The notes: generated by a model not told the origin, from the letters alone. A DNA stretch of 64,000 bases from Tupaia tana (GCA_026018925.1 JAKSZU010000025.1:22454891-22518890), one strand, 5' to 3'; shown: positions 1 to 10,072, numbered from the stretch's first letter. Translations and numbers: made by a program.

Positions 1-42
1 GCCAGGTAGCACATGTGTTTATTCATTTTTAAATGATTAAAA

Positions 43-180
43 ATCATAACAGACTGGAGAAATGGAGGAGAAGGAGAAGGAGATGTGAGTATATCCCACT
101 GGGAATGCATTTTTCCCTCTCCCTCTCTCTCTGTCTCTGTCTCTCTGCCAAGTGCTCATGTTCTCTGAAAACATAAAAAA
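43..180 (+). mobile_element. Degraded SINE-A body remnant
   Basis: The order is the one found in SINE-A bodies: a GGAGAAATGGAGGAGAAGG-like stretch, a CCCACTGGGAAT hairpin remnant, a CT-rich run, then GCCAAGTGCTCATG and an A-rich end. The tRNA-like head is missing or unrecognisable. Confidence 0.55.
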
Positions 181-605
181 ATGTTTGTTAAAGTTACAAC
201 CATCACTATCATATGGTATTGTGTAATGACAGACAAAGTGCTCAGTGGAACAGAATTAAGAGCCTATGTCTGTGTCTGTTTCTGTGTGTGTGTATACATA
301 CATAAACTCGATTTTTACAAAAAGTGCCAAAGAAATTAGTGGAGAAATCAAAGGAAAAGGAAAGCCTTAACTTGAATCACATACAAAAAAAAAAAACAAA
401 CTCAGAATGGATCACAGACCTAAATAGAAAAGCTAAACTACAAAACTTGTGGGAAAAAAAGAGATACATGAGAAGCTCTTTTTTGAGACCTCAGGTTAGG
501 CAACGTTTTTTTGGGGTATGACACAAAAGCACAAATCACTAAAAAAAAAAAAAAAAATTATGTCATTAAAATTTAAAATGTTTTCTCTTTGAAAGACCCA
601 ATTAA

Positions 606-758
606 GGGGACCAGGAGGTGGCATGGTGGTTAAGGCACTGGACTCCCACATGCCAGACTGCAGTTCCAGCCCCAGACCCAGCGGCTTGCTTTCTCACTTT
701 CTCTCTCTCTGGTCAAATTAAAATAATAATAATAATAAATAATCATTTTTTTTAAAAG
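606..758 (+). mobile_element. SINE-B copy
   Basis: The head GGTGGCATGGTGGTTAAGGC and CTGGACTCCCACATG lead into a CT run, GGTCAAATTAAAATAATAAT and an A-rich tail. The B box is damaged (GTTCCAGCCCC). It is inserted in the L1 fragment and followed at once by a SINE-A. Confidence 0.85.
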
Positions 759-768
759 GCATCCTGTG

Positions 769-1016
769 TGGCACCAGCAGATAGCATAATGGCTATGTCG
801 CTGGACTCCCATGTAGTCAACCGTGGTGACTTAAACCCGGACCCGGTGACTTAAACTCACGCTGGGCGTGTGTGCGTGCCCAAGATCCCGAGAGGAGAAT
901 GGAGGAGAAGGGACTGTGGCGTGGCCATCCCCCCTGGGGGGTGATTTCTCACTTTCTGTCTCTCTGTCTCTTTCTGGTGAGCACACGCGCCCTATAGCAG
1001 AAACCTCTCAAAAAAG
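769..1016 (+). mobile_element. SINE-A copy with rearranged B box
   Basis: A full-length element from CACCAGCAGATAGC to CCTCTC plus an A run. The usual B box (GGTTCGAGTCC) is replaced by a second copy of GGTGACTTAAAC, which also appears 20 bases later. This looks like a small internal duplication or conversion that would disable the internal promoter. Confidence 0.9.
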
Positions 1017-2186
1017 GGCGGGGGGCATCTTAACTGTGTTAAAGACCCAGTTAAGATAATAAAACAATCAATACCAATATTTGATAAAAGACTTGTATAG
1101 TATGTAAAGAATCCTTATAACGCAACAATCAAATGGCAATACAGTTATTTTAAATGGAAAAAAAACTGAGCAGACTACTTCACAAAAGATACATAAGTAC
1201 ACGAGAAAGTATTCAGATAATCAGTCATAAGAAAATGCATAATGGAATGCAATGGGATACCTACTCCCAATGTAAGTACTCCTACTGAAGAAGTGCAATT
1301 AATGAATAAAAACTCATAAAGAAAAAACGGACAACCCCAAGTGCCATCAAGGATGCAGAACACCTGGACCTCTCATCACTGCTGGTAGGAAAACGGTACG
1401 ACCGCTATGGGGAAGTCTGGCGGTTTCTTATAGAATTAAATTCATCTGTAACACACAACCCAGCAGTTCCACTTCTAGCTTGTTTATCTAAGAAGAAAAG
1501 GAAACAGATGCCCAAGCGAAAGCCTGTGTTACAATGTATATGTCAACTGGACTGATCGTCTCTAACGCTGGAAAAGAACTCACACGCCCTTCAGCCGATG
1601 AACGGATACATTGCGATCCCCACATAATGAAATTATGCTACTCGGTCACAGAAAGGAGAACTCCTGAAACACCGGCCACGAGGATGAATCTCGGAACCGT
1701 TATGCCGGATGACAGCAGGCACACAGGCTGACACGCGGGAGGATTTCGATTTCCTTTTTGTGACATTCACCGAACAGGCCACGATCGGGCCGACGGGATG
1801 CTCCGCGGGGACGCAGCACGTTCCAAGGTTCTCCCCGGGTCATCGCGGGGAGGCCCACGAGCGAGAAAGGGACACACTGATGCGGAAGCAAAAGCCCCCG
1901 GGGGCCCAAACCCACCCACAAGATGGGAAAGTGCGAGAAGGCGTGCCCCAGGCTACCTTCGAGGCGTCCGGCAGCATAAAGAGTCCGGCCGCGCTCCGGC
2001 CTGCACACGGCGGGGCGCCCCGCCCTTCTTCAAGCAGAGCCGGGCCGGGCGTGCGCGGGCAGGGGAAGTGAGCCCCGCGGAGGAGACGGGGAGAACGCGA
2101 CCGCCCTGGCTCGGGGCCGGACGCCAGGACCACCCGCCGCACACCCGGCCCGCCGCCCCGCAGCCCGCCCGGCCCGCCTCACTCAC

Positions 2187-2285
2187 CCAGGCCTGCCGCT
2201 CCAGCTGCGCGTACAGACTGGAGCCTTTGAGCTTCTGCACGATCTGGGCGATGACGAGGGACAGATCCGACTCCTCCTGCAACAT
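2187..2285 (-). CDS. TBC1D19: TBC1D19 first coding exon
   Basis: The minus-strand frame starts at the ATG ending at 2285 and encodes 33 residues beginning MLQEESDLSLVIAQIVQKLK and ending LERQAW. I recognise this as the N-terminus of TBC1D19, a predicted Rab GTPase-activating protein with a TBC domain further downstream; compared with the human protein as I remember it, about three residues differ. The exon ends exactly after TGG, followed by a consensus donor GTGAGT (2181-2186), giving a phase-0 intron. The start is supported by a G at -3 and by an in-frame TAG 60 bases upstream (2343-2345). The N-terminal segment lies before the TBC domain, so no catalytic residues are visible here. It sits inside the CpG island. 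The remaining exons lie beyond the left edge of the window. Confidence 0.92.
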
Positions 2286-2411
2286 CTCCCCTGCCCCAGC
2301 CCGCGAGCCGCGGGGACAGGCCGCCAGGGCGGACAGAACGGGCTAGCGGGTCCCACTCAGGGCCAGTGACACTTCCCCGGGACCTTATTCGTTGGGACGC
2401 CTCCAGCGGGC

Positions 2412-2424
2412 GTTACCAGGCAAC
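2412..2424. promoter_or_regulatory. RFX-type X-box in the TBC1D19 promoter
   Basis: GTTACCAGGCAAC fits the X-box consensus GTNRCC-N-RGYAAC at every defined position. It lies 127-139 bases upstream of the TBC1D19 ATG inside the CpG island. RFX factors bind such sites, often in promoters of cilium-related genes. Binding here is inferred. Confidence 0.6.
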
Positions 2425-2734
2425 TGCCGAGCGGCGTGTCCGTCCCTCTTTGGCTCCGTCGGTGTCTGAAGCCTCCAGCACCTACGTTCCGCTGGCGGAA
2501 AAAGACCGGGGCGGGGAGGCCGCTTTTTATTCTATTGTCCCTGCCTCCTGTGTGGTAGAAGCGCGAGAACAGGAGCTCTGTCCCACAGAGCTAGAGAGCC
2601 TCTGCTGCAAACGGGAACTCAGCGAGCTGTGTACTTTTGTATTTTACATGTAAATGATCGTCCCTCTCCCACCTCTCAATCCCTGCTGAAACAGGGCTGC
2701 GCAAGCATACGGCAGACAGCACCCAAGAATTTTC

Positions 2735-2890
2735 AGGTTCTGACACTAGCTGCTACAGTTGGGCTTGGTGCTTAAATATGGAACTCAGTTTCTGCTTCTG
2801 TAAAATAATACCTAGCTGACAAGCTAATGTGGCGATTAGCCAAGGCAAAATCGTCAAGGTGCCTAGCCCTGTGCGAAGCACTCCTTTTTT
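2735..2890 (-). mobile_element. MIR fragment
   Basis: The minus-strand MIR signature is readable: TCTGACACTAGCTG, CTCAGTTTCTGCTTCTGTAAAAT, AATACCT and a CCTAGCCCTGTGCGAAGCAC-like end. Confidence 0.7.
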
Positions 2891-4255
2891 CTCCACTCGT
2901 TTCTAGTTTCTGGGGTCATATGCCAGGAATAAAAGAACGATCATTTCTCATCTAACGGCTACAGAGTAATCAAGAATCATTACCAGTAGGCTTTCTTTGA
3001 AGCATTAGTAATTCGATGATGAATAAAACATTGTCTCAGTCTTCAAGGAACTTACAGTGGAAATTCTTCCTTTTCCAGGTATCTGTTCACTCAATCATTT
3101 ATAATGCATTCAGTTCTCAACTTACTGAGCATTTATATGCAAGGAACTGTGAGGGTATAAAGGTTTTATAAAATATGGTTCTTGCCTTCTAGGAGATAAA
3201 CAAATATTTTTAGATGAACTATTAAAAGTAACTGATTTAACTAATTGAATGACATCTCCAAAAAGCCAATGCTAGCCAGAAAAAGGCCCAGAGGAATAAT
3301 ACACACATTAAAATAACCTCACCAAAATAATTCATTTCAAGTGTGTGCATGCTCATATACTTTGAAACAAAGCTAAAGGGGCATTCCAAGAACGCAGACC
3401 GAGATTAATTGCAAGATAACTGCTCTAGACTAGCTACATTTGACTAATGTGCTTAGGAATCACAAGAGATCCTGTTAAACTCAATGCACATTGATTCAAC
3501 AGATCTCTTATGGGACTGGATCATTTGGATTTCTTATGGGTTTGAAGAGACTGTGAGCTGTGTTTCAAAACTGTATTATGAATACCAAAGATCTAGAACA
3601 GGTAAACAATAGAAATTCAAAGTGGCAAAGCACCTGGCTCCTATACACAACACCCTGGTATTCATAACACGACTGTTCAGAACACTGTAATGAGAAATAT
3701 TGAGTTGAAATAACCGATTTGGTCAAGTTTACTTATGACATCAACTATGGAAAGAGTCAAGCAGGAAAGAAGCAAAGCATGTAAAGACAATGATAGACTA
3801 AAAAACAGGTAGCTTTTCTACAAAAGATTCTCTCACAATTCAGAATTTCTCAAACACAAATGGATAGGTCACTTCAACTCCTTAGTCTCTCCATCCCGAC
3901 ACCCTCGCCATCCATGAATCTCCACCTTACTATGAACAAAAAGCTATGGTGACAATTCCTTTGAGACTGAAGAGCGGGGTGATAGAAAAAGGTAGGATGA
4001 TTAGTAAACAAAGATAAAAATGCTTAGGTCGAGAAGGGTCATAGAGCATAGAGAAGAAATAACACGACACCACAGAGCAGGAGAAAAGTGTGGTGCCTGG
4101 GGTGACAGACAGCTGAGCTCCCTCCCTGGAGTAGGAACCCAGGGATTGACGAGTCGCTGTGTCGGTCTCAGCTTTCTCAGCTGTGACGAGAGGGCGGGCA
4201 ACCACCTGGGCAGAGGAGGAGTAAATATACCTCCTACTAAAATATTGTAAAACAT
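2890..4255. other. Intergenic, no gene seen
   Basis: AT-rich sequence with no convincing coding frame. Around 3000-3200 there is an ancient-repeat flavour (AAGGAACTTACAGT, ACTGAGCATTTATATGCAAGG), like L2/MIR-age sequence. A short stretch near 3440-3515 (TGTGCTTAGGAATCAC) resembles a MER5-type hAT remnant. Neither can be named with confidence. Confidence 0.45.
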
Positions 4256-4256
4256 T

Positions 4257-4507
4257 GAGACCAGCAGATGGCATAATGGTTACATCACCAAACTCCCATG
4301 GAGCTGACTGTGGTTCCAGTCCTGGCCCCAAAGGCTTAAAACTCGCATTGGGTGGGTGTGCATGTATGCCCAAGATCCTGAGAGGAGAATGGAGGAGAAG
4401 GGATGTGGTGTGACCATCCTCCCAGAGGGTGATTTCTTACTTTCTGTCTGGCTCGCTCTGCCTTTTTGCTCAGTACACACTCCGTAAGGCAAAAATCTCT
4501 CTCTAAA

Positions 4508-4508
<1 letters not shown>
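4257..4508 (+). mobile_element. SINE-A copy ending in a GATA tail
   Basis: The head AGACCAGCAGATGGCATAATGG, an AGATCCTGAGAGGAGAATGG body and CCGTAAGGCAAAAATCTCTC mark a full-length SINE-A. Its A-rich tail has grown into a (GATA)n microsatellite. Confidence 0.9.

Positions 4509-4509
<1 letters not shown>

Positions 4510-4553
<44 letters not shown>
4510..4553. repeat. (GATA)n microsatellite
   Basis: About ten perfect GATA units directly follow the 3' end of the SINE-A, a common fate of SINE tails. Confidence 0.95.
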
Positions 4554-4554
<1 letters not shown>

Positions 4555-4567
4555 TAAACATTGAACT

Positions 4568-4757
4568 GAATATGATTAAATAAAAATTCCTGCTACTATA
4601 GAAAGTAAATAAACAGCAACATACACTTTGCACAAATAGAGAAAATAAATTTTTAAAGGAGAGAATATAATTAAATAAAAATTCCTGCTACTATAGAAAG
4701 TAAATAAACAGCAACATACACTTTGCACAAATAGAGAAAATAAATTTTTAAAGGAGA
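4568..4757. repeat. 95-bp tandem duplication
   Basis: Two head-to-tail copies (4568-4662 and 4663-4757) match at every position I compared except one (G at 4574 versus A at 4669). The near-identity points to a recent duplication. The unit is AT-rich and resembles no element I know. Confidence 0.93.
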
Positions 4758-4849
4758 GATCAGCTTGTAGTGGCAAAGTAACAATGAAGAAGTTTGGATT
4801 TGATTCTGAAAGCGTGTGCAAGCAAAAAAAAAAAAAAAATCAATCCTAA

Positions 4850-6475
4850 TACTAAAAAATCATTGCTTACATACACTGAAGTAGGTGTGTAGGATCATTC
4901 AATTCTAGGACGCCTTCTGCTCTTTTCCAATTCAATTCTGTCAAACTTACCAGAACACCTGCTCAGACTAAGAATGGCAAAGAACACGAAGGTAAGTAGG
5001 AAATGGTCGCTTCTCTCAAGGAATCCTCAGGCCCAAAGGCATGTCAGAGCTAGGACACAGAGGATGATCACGGCAGACAGGCCCTTGTGAAACTTTGATT
5101 ACTCTACATCCATTGTCCCGTGAGAAACTGGAGGTGCAGTTTCGCGTCTCCACACCAGAGGGGGAAACTTTGCCCAGAGTGGGTGGAGATTGGGAAAACT
5201 TTCTGACTTCAAGGCGAAAGGCGACCCCACCCAGGAGAGGAATAGCAAGAAGGGGTCAATCTCATCTCAGTTAAAACCGTATAAACAGAGACAACAGCAA
5301 AGCAGACGCAGAGGGAAGTCTCGGCATTCTCTACATTTAGGGCGAAGGAACTTCTGGGCCAACTGTGTAGGGCTCTGGGCCCAACCTCACCTTTCTCAGA
5401 CCTGTTCCACTTCATCTATTTTACTTACAGTGTTGTTTCACAGCAGAGGGGCAAGGGCTGCAATTAAAGACCACTGACTCGGTGTCAAATGACAAGTATA
5501 TGGACTGTATCGAAAACACTCTGCCAGCCTGGAAAATGGAGACGCGCTTCAGGGGTGCACTGAAATATATTCTTCCTTTAGTCATGTGACTGAGGCTTTC
5601 ATACACTCTCCCACCTACAGTGAAGAGTATTTTCAGCTGTGGCTGCAGAAGGAGGCACTGCTTTTAGTGTGTTGTGTCTTCAGAATAAACTGAACTATAT
5701 GTCAAGAATTTATTTAGCTCTGCTGGAGAGGAGGGGGCTGCCCTTCCTGATGGGGGAGTTGGCTCTGAGGTCGGGAGAGCTGGGCTGGGGCCGGAGCTGG
5801 AGCTGGGGCCCGGGCCAGTGAAAAAAGTAAACAACGTATTACGTGTGTTTTTTGTGTTACAAATATCACAGGTCTCACTGTCTTAGGACATAAATGAGGT
5901 ACAGCGATATCAATTATCCCGTCACTGGACAGTTAGCCTCTACCCGCTGGCACAAGACCTCAGACTCCTCTTCACGGTCTCTTCCTGTGACTTCTGGCAG
6001 TCCTCAGAAAGCGACACTTGTGCTCAGAGCAAAGTCTGCTCCTGATCTGCTCTGCCTGCCGCGGGATGCAGGAAGCCCCAGAGCCACTGTCCAGGGTGCT
6101 GTTTCTGGTGCTCCGGGGCAGCAGAACCCCGACGATGCTTAGGCCCTCATGAAAAATGCCCCTTCTAATTCTGCTTGCTACCTCTTTTTACAAAGAGATC
6201 ATACCTTGCTTTTGTATCCAGGCCGAGTATCAGCCCATACCACCCTGTACTTTCTCATCTTTCATGCATTTCTTTTCCTGACCCCAGGAAATTATATGAG
6301 AAAGGGGAGGACTAGGTTACTGGCTCCACGAGAAAGCTCAGGGTCTGTGTTGACTCTATGCAAGAGAAAAGTCAACTGAGTCACTGAAGTCACAGGATAT
6401 TGCATTATTGCCAAGTCTAGAGGGCAGTCCCAATGTTATTCAGTGTCTCAAGAACAGCATCGAGAACCTATAGTC
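4850..6475. other. Intergenic, no gene or named repeat seen
   Basis: Moderate base composition. Short open frames are present but none has a recognisable motif, flanking splice signals or family resemblance. Confidence 0.5.
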
Positions 6476-6476
6476 T

Positions 6477-6712
6477 TGGGACTGGCTCCAGGACCTAATG
6501 GTAAAGGAGCCAGATCTCACGTGGCCAGCTACGTGGTTTGAATCCTAGTCTGGGTGGCTTGAAAAACATGCCAGGTGTATGTGTGTGTGTGTCTCCCAAA
6601 TCGTGACAAGACGGAGAAATGGAGGACAAGGGATGGTCATGCCCCAATGGAGGGGATGCGTTCTCCCTCTTTCCGGGAAGTGCTTACACCCTCTGGCAAT
6701 TAAGAAATAATA
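6477..6712 (+). mobile_element. Old, diverged SINE-A-like copy
   Basis: GGACCTAATGGTAAAGGAGC, GGTTTGAATCC (B box), GGTGGCTTGAAAAACATGCC, GGAGAAATGGAGGACAAGGG and a CCCTCTGGCAATTAAG end. It follows the SINE-A plan but with a GGCTTGAAAAACATGCC middle shared by the older copies. Confidence 0.75.
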
Positions 6713-6715
6713 GTA

Positions 6716-6884
6716 GGGGCTAGCAGGTGGTGTGGGGGTCAAAGGCACTGGACTCCCACATGGCTGACTGCAGTTCGAGTCCCAGACCTGGTGTCTTGCT
6801 TGCGCTTGCTCTCGCTCTCTCTCTCTCTCGTCAAATTTAAATAAATAAATAAAGTTAAATAAAATAATTCTTTTTAAAAAAACA
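6716..6884 (+). mobile_element. SINE-B copy
   Basis: It begins GGGGCTAGCAGGTGGTGTGG, has an intact B box (AGTTCGAGTCC), then a CT run, CGTCAAATTTAAATAAATAA and a poly-A end. It starts only a few bases after the older SINE. Confidence 0.88.
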
Positions 6885-6889
6885 ACAGT

Positions 6890-7580
6890 AACTTCCCTCC
6901 TTCTTTTCCATTCTGCCATCCTCAGCATACTGCGTCCCCTCTCCAGCTCATTGGCTCAGTCTCAGGGTGGCTGTTGCATTTCCAAATATCATGGCCTCCT
7001 ACTGCTGCCTTAAAATATAGGAAGGAAAGGGACAAAATAAAAAGAGTTCTCAATGACTATGCATGTCTGTCTTTTTTGAGGAAAAAAATAGTATTTTTCC
7101 AAGAACCCTCCCAAGATCTCCCCATACGTGGTATTGCCCAAAATGGTGTCCTATGGCCTCTCCTACCGACAAGGGGGTCTGGAGAATGATCTGGTGTTTA
7201 ACCCTCCGTTCTGGGAGAGAGGTGAAGGAGGAGGACGTCTAGTTGGTTCTGCTGGACTGTCCAAAAGGACTTCAATATAAGAGTGGCACTGCAGGGTGGC
7301 ACGGTGAAGGAGCATCTCTGACTCTTATTTGGGCGGATAAGACCATAGATAAATCAAACTGCTCGGAGTGGGATGGGATTCGTATTACTTGCCATTCATC
7401 CGGAGTCGGATGGAAACAGTTGAGATGCAGAATTTAAATTGCAGCATTTATCTATGTGGCATTTTCTCAGTATCATGGTGACATTTTCAAAGGTAAAAAC
7501 AAAACAAAAAAAAACTGAGGTTGATTCATCATGAAATACGACCTAGGAGTACAAGATTATATGACAAGAGCACATTTGCT
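6890..7580. other. Intergenic, no gene seen
   Basis: Mixed-composition sequence without recognisable repeats or coding signal. Confidence 0.5.
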
Positions 7581-7586
7581 AATGTT

Positions 7587-7652
7587 ATCTCTCTCTCTCT
7601 CTCTCTCTCCCTCCCTCCCTCCCTCCCTCCCTCTCTCTCTCACACACACACA
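7587..7652. repeat. (CT)n(CCCT)n(CA)n compound microsatellite
   Basis: CT dinucleotides pass into about six CCCT units, then CT, then five CA units. It abuts a truncated SINE-A and may have replaced the head of that element. Confidence 0.93.
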
Positions 7653-7663
7653 GACAAAATTTG

Positions 7664-7845
7664 GCGACTCCCATGTAGTCAAACGCGATTCAAGTCCTGG
7701 ACCCGGTGGCTTAAACTCACACCGAGTGCATGTGCATATGTGCCAAGATCCCAAGAGGAGAATGGAGGAGAAGGGATTGCGGCGTGGCCACGTCCCAGTA
7801 GGGGGATGTTTTCCCCTCCTCACTCTCTCTGAACCATGCTCTGTG
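7664..7845 (+). mobile_element. 5'-truncated SINE-A copy
   Basis: It starts within the head at GACTCCCATGTAGTC and runs through CCCAAGAGGAGAATGGAGG and GGCGTGGCCACG to a CT-rich end. The A box is absent. Confidence 0.85.
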
Positions 7846-8055
7846 TAATGGAAGGACCAAGGCCACAAGTCCCAGGACAAAGGGAGTGTCTTGGCCCGAG
7901 ACTGCCAAATGTGAAATTAAATAAAATGTCTGACGTAAAGCAGAAGAGAGACGGAAAAAGACAGACGGCATGAAGACAGTGGTCCTGAATTCAAAAGTCT
8001 CTGCGTTCTCACGCTTCCCCTCAGAAATCCACAAGGCTATGTAACTACGTGCCTG

Positions 8056-8220
8056 TGTTTGTTACAACAGAAAAATGCTTAAAAGGACGTAACAAACTGA
8101 AAATTAGTGCACCGTTTTTCTCCTGGTTTTCTGTACACACCCTGGGGTCTACGCTCCATAGTCTCCCTGGGCTCAGTGACGCTGACTCTGGTGGTCCGCA
8201 GCTGTCTCCTCCTCGTTAAC
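8056..8220 (+). repeat. Copy 1 of a duplicated ~160-bp block
   Basis: It runs from GTTTGTTACAACAG to GTTAAC and matches 9827-9980 in the same orientation, including AACTGAAAATTAGTGCACCG and GGTGGTCCGCAGCTGTCTCC. Similarity is high with scattered substitutions and small indels. Confidence 0.85.
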
Positions 8221-8472
8221 AACCCGGCTTCGTCACCTTACCTTCCCCTTCTCACTTCCAATGCCCTTACCAGTGTTTCTTGGCATCACTGCCAATCTGT
8301 GCTCCATATTCCAATTCTTATTGCATCATCTGCTTCTGGGGCATCGAACCTATTTGTCCCACCTCATATGGTGCCTGAGAAGGAACAGGTATTCGTGAAC
8401 AGCTAGTTGAAGGAAAAAAAAAATCATTTCCAATTTCTCCAGGGAGCCTGTTGGCTGGATTTGTACACCTTT

Positions 8473-8748
8473 TTTTTTTTTTTTTTTTTTTTTTTTTGGA
8501 GAGGTTTTCGTTATAGGGCACGTGCGCTCGCCAGACAGAGAGAGAGACGTAGAGACAGAAAGCGAGAAATTACCCCCCAGGGGGGATGGCCACGCCGCAA
8601 TCCCTTCTCCTCCATTCTCCTCTCGGGATCTTGGGCACGCACGCACACGCGCCCGGCGTGAGTTTTAAGCCACCGGGTCCAGGACGCGAACTGCGGTTGA
8701 CTACGTGGGAGTCCAGCAACATAGCCATTATGCTAACTGCTGGTTCCC
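8473..8748 (-). mobile_element. Young SINE-A with 17-bp target duplication
   Basis: Full-length minus-strand element with a long poly-T (A tail) on the left. The flanks are TGGATTTGTACACCTTT (8456-8472) and TGGATTCGTACACCTTT (8749-8765), one mismatch. The B box (CGCGAACTGCGG on this strand) carries small changes. Confidence 0.95.
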
Positions 8749-8879
8749 TGGATTCGTACACCTTTAAGCATGACGGTTTCCAAACTGTGCACTGGAGAAG
8801 ACGCCTACGAAGACAGGTCAATCGGCCCACATTCTCAAGAGAGAGGGAAGATTTTAAGGCTCTGGCTCACGCCCTTGGG

Positions 8880-9245
8880 GTGGCTGGCAAGCCTAAAATC
8901 TACTGAGCAGACTGGCAAGTTGGACATTGAGCTAAGAGCTGACGTGGCAGTCTTGTCTGAAACCCACAGTGGGAACGCGGGCAGAATTTCTATGTTTTGA
9001 GGCTGAATCCCTTCTTCTCTCAGACACCTGTTTTTCTGTTATGGCTCTAAACGGATTGAAAGAGCCCTAGCCACCCACCCAGACCCCTCCATGATGGAAC
9101 ATAATTTGCTTTATTTAAAGTCAATCCGATCACAAATGCTCATCCCACCTGCAAGGTACCTCCACTCTAACACCTGATAAGTGTGGAACGACTGAGCACC
9201 ATGGCCTGACCGAACTGACACACAGTGTTAGCCATGGCAACACAC
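8880..9245 (+). mobile_element. Ancient interspersed repeat, not named
   Basis: The pieces GGCAGAATTTCTATGTTTTG, AATTTGCTTTATTTAAAGTC and GAGCACCATGGCCTGACC occur in the order of a common old mammalian repeat that I recall but cannot assign safely to an LTR or L1 3'-end family. This accounts for the AATAAA-like site read on the minus strand near 9115. Confidence 0.5.
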
Positions 9246-9576
9246 ACGTGTGCTCGGACACAGCCCTGTAACTGCCCCGATCCTGGCCATAGCTTCCTTG
9301 CCTGGTGACATTCTGCTCTGACCCCTCCCTCGTGTCCCTGACATCCTGGCTGTCCACACTTCATTTGGATTTTCTGTTTCATGGGACTCTTGGGCGCTTT
9401 GGCAGCTGCTTTCCTTTTCTGTCCCTGATTTCCCCGCTGGCTGGGAACTGACCTCTCGACCTGGTCAGCAGCCCCTCCTGGGACGCCCCCATCCCCTGCA
9501 GGCCCCGAACCTAGTGGCCCTTTGTGCTGGGCCTGAGTAAGGTGTGAGATTCTCTCCAAAGTTTCATTCATGAACT

Positions 9577-9665
9577 AAACCTAAAATATACACTAAGCAG
9601 GATGTGTATATTTTAGGTTTGATTTTGCCACATCCTACAAAAAGGGGATGTGGCAAAATCAAACC
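9577..9665. repeat. Two adjacent perfect inverted repeats
   Basis: Arm 1 AAACCTAAAATATACAC (9577-9593) pairs perfectly with 9604-9620 across a 10-base loop. Arm 2 GGTTTGATTTTGCCACATCC (9616-9635) pairs perfectly with 9646-9665, again across a 10-base loop. The hairpins share five bases (9616-9620). No transposon termini are recognisable. Confidence 0.95.
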
Positions 9666-9826
9666 AGAGCCGCAGGGTGGCTGTGATTCACCCCTAGTGT
9701 TTGAGAGCATTTTCCAGTAGTTACTTAATGTCAAAGCATACAGCAGTGGCAACACTTTAAAAAGAGCATCTCTGACACATTCCCTCAGATAAATACATGT
9801 TTCCATCTTAGCCAACTCATTTGCTT

Positions 9827-9980
9827 TGTTTGTTACAATAGAAAAATGCTTTAAACAATGTAACAAACTGAAAATTAGTGCACCGTTTCTCCTGGTTTTC
9901 TGTACACTCCCTGGGGAGCACAGTCTCCCTGGGCTCTGGCGTTGAATCCAGTGGTCCGCAGCTGTCTCCTTCTCATTAAC
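9827..9980 (+). repeat. Copy 2 of the duplicated block
   Basis: Matches 8056-8220 in direct orientation about 1.77 kb away. Similarity ends at the shared TTAAC; the sequences beyond differ. Confidence 0.85.
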
Positions 9981-10072
9981 AGAAAATGTGAATGGCATAA
10001 AAGTACGCTTTATGATTTTCGGGATAAGTGTACAAGTGTAAATGTGATTTTTTTTGTTTTGTTTTGTTTTTT

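Larger units (their letters stand above)
310..1735 (+). mobile_element. L1 ORF2 3' fragment, interrupted by two SINEs
   Basis: Decayed L1 ORF2 C-terminal sequence appears before the SINEs (around 395-535, AATGGATCACAGACCTAAAT) and resumes after them (around 1085-1735, with CCCAGCAGTTCCACTTCTAG and the late ORF2/3' region). The frame is broken throughout. It abuts the CpG island at about 1735. Confidence 0.8.
1..2186 (-). other. TBC1D19: Start of TBC1D19 intron 1 (partial)
   Basis: This stretch follows the splice donor of TBC1D19 exon 1 on the minus strand, so it should be the 5' part of intron 1. I looked for a second coding exon on the minus strand and saw none. The interval is filled by an L1 fragment, two SINEs and the left half of the CpG island. 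That it is intron is inferred from the donor; the acceptor lies outside the window. Confidence 0.75.
1700..2560. promoter_or_regulatory. CpG-island promoter of TBC1D19
   Basis: GC-rich sequence dense in CpG stands out sharply from the AT-rich surroundings. It contains several GC boxes (for example GGGGCGGGG near 2510) and no TATA box. It encloses the first coding exon of TBC1D19 on the minus strand, so it is the likely promoter. Divergent transcription to the right is possible but nothing in the sequence proves it. Several long open frames here on both strands are a by-product of few AT-rich stop codons. Confidence 0.85.

Noticed and set aside
1709-2346. Long open frames (up to 182 codons) across the CpG island on both strands
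   Set aside because: GC-rich sequence has few stop codons. These frames overlap each other on both strands and show no motif; only the 33-codon TBC1D19 exon is supported by family match and splice donor.
2366-2653. 95-codon plus-strand frame as a divergent gene
   Set aside because: No resemblance to a known protein and no splice donor context. CpG-island composition explains it.
4510-4757. Repeat array as a CRISPR-like locus
   Set aside because: The repeats are a microsatellite and a two-copy tandem duplication with no spacers, in a mammalian genome.
9167-9571. 134-codon minus-strand frame followed by an AATAAA-like signal near 9115, suggesting another processed gene copy
   Set aside because: The signal lies inside an ancient interspersed repeat (8880-9245) and part of the frame overlaps that repeat. 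The basic stretch matched no gene I know, and it does not continue the SRP72 C-terminus.
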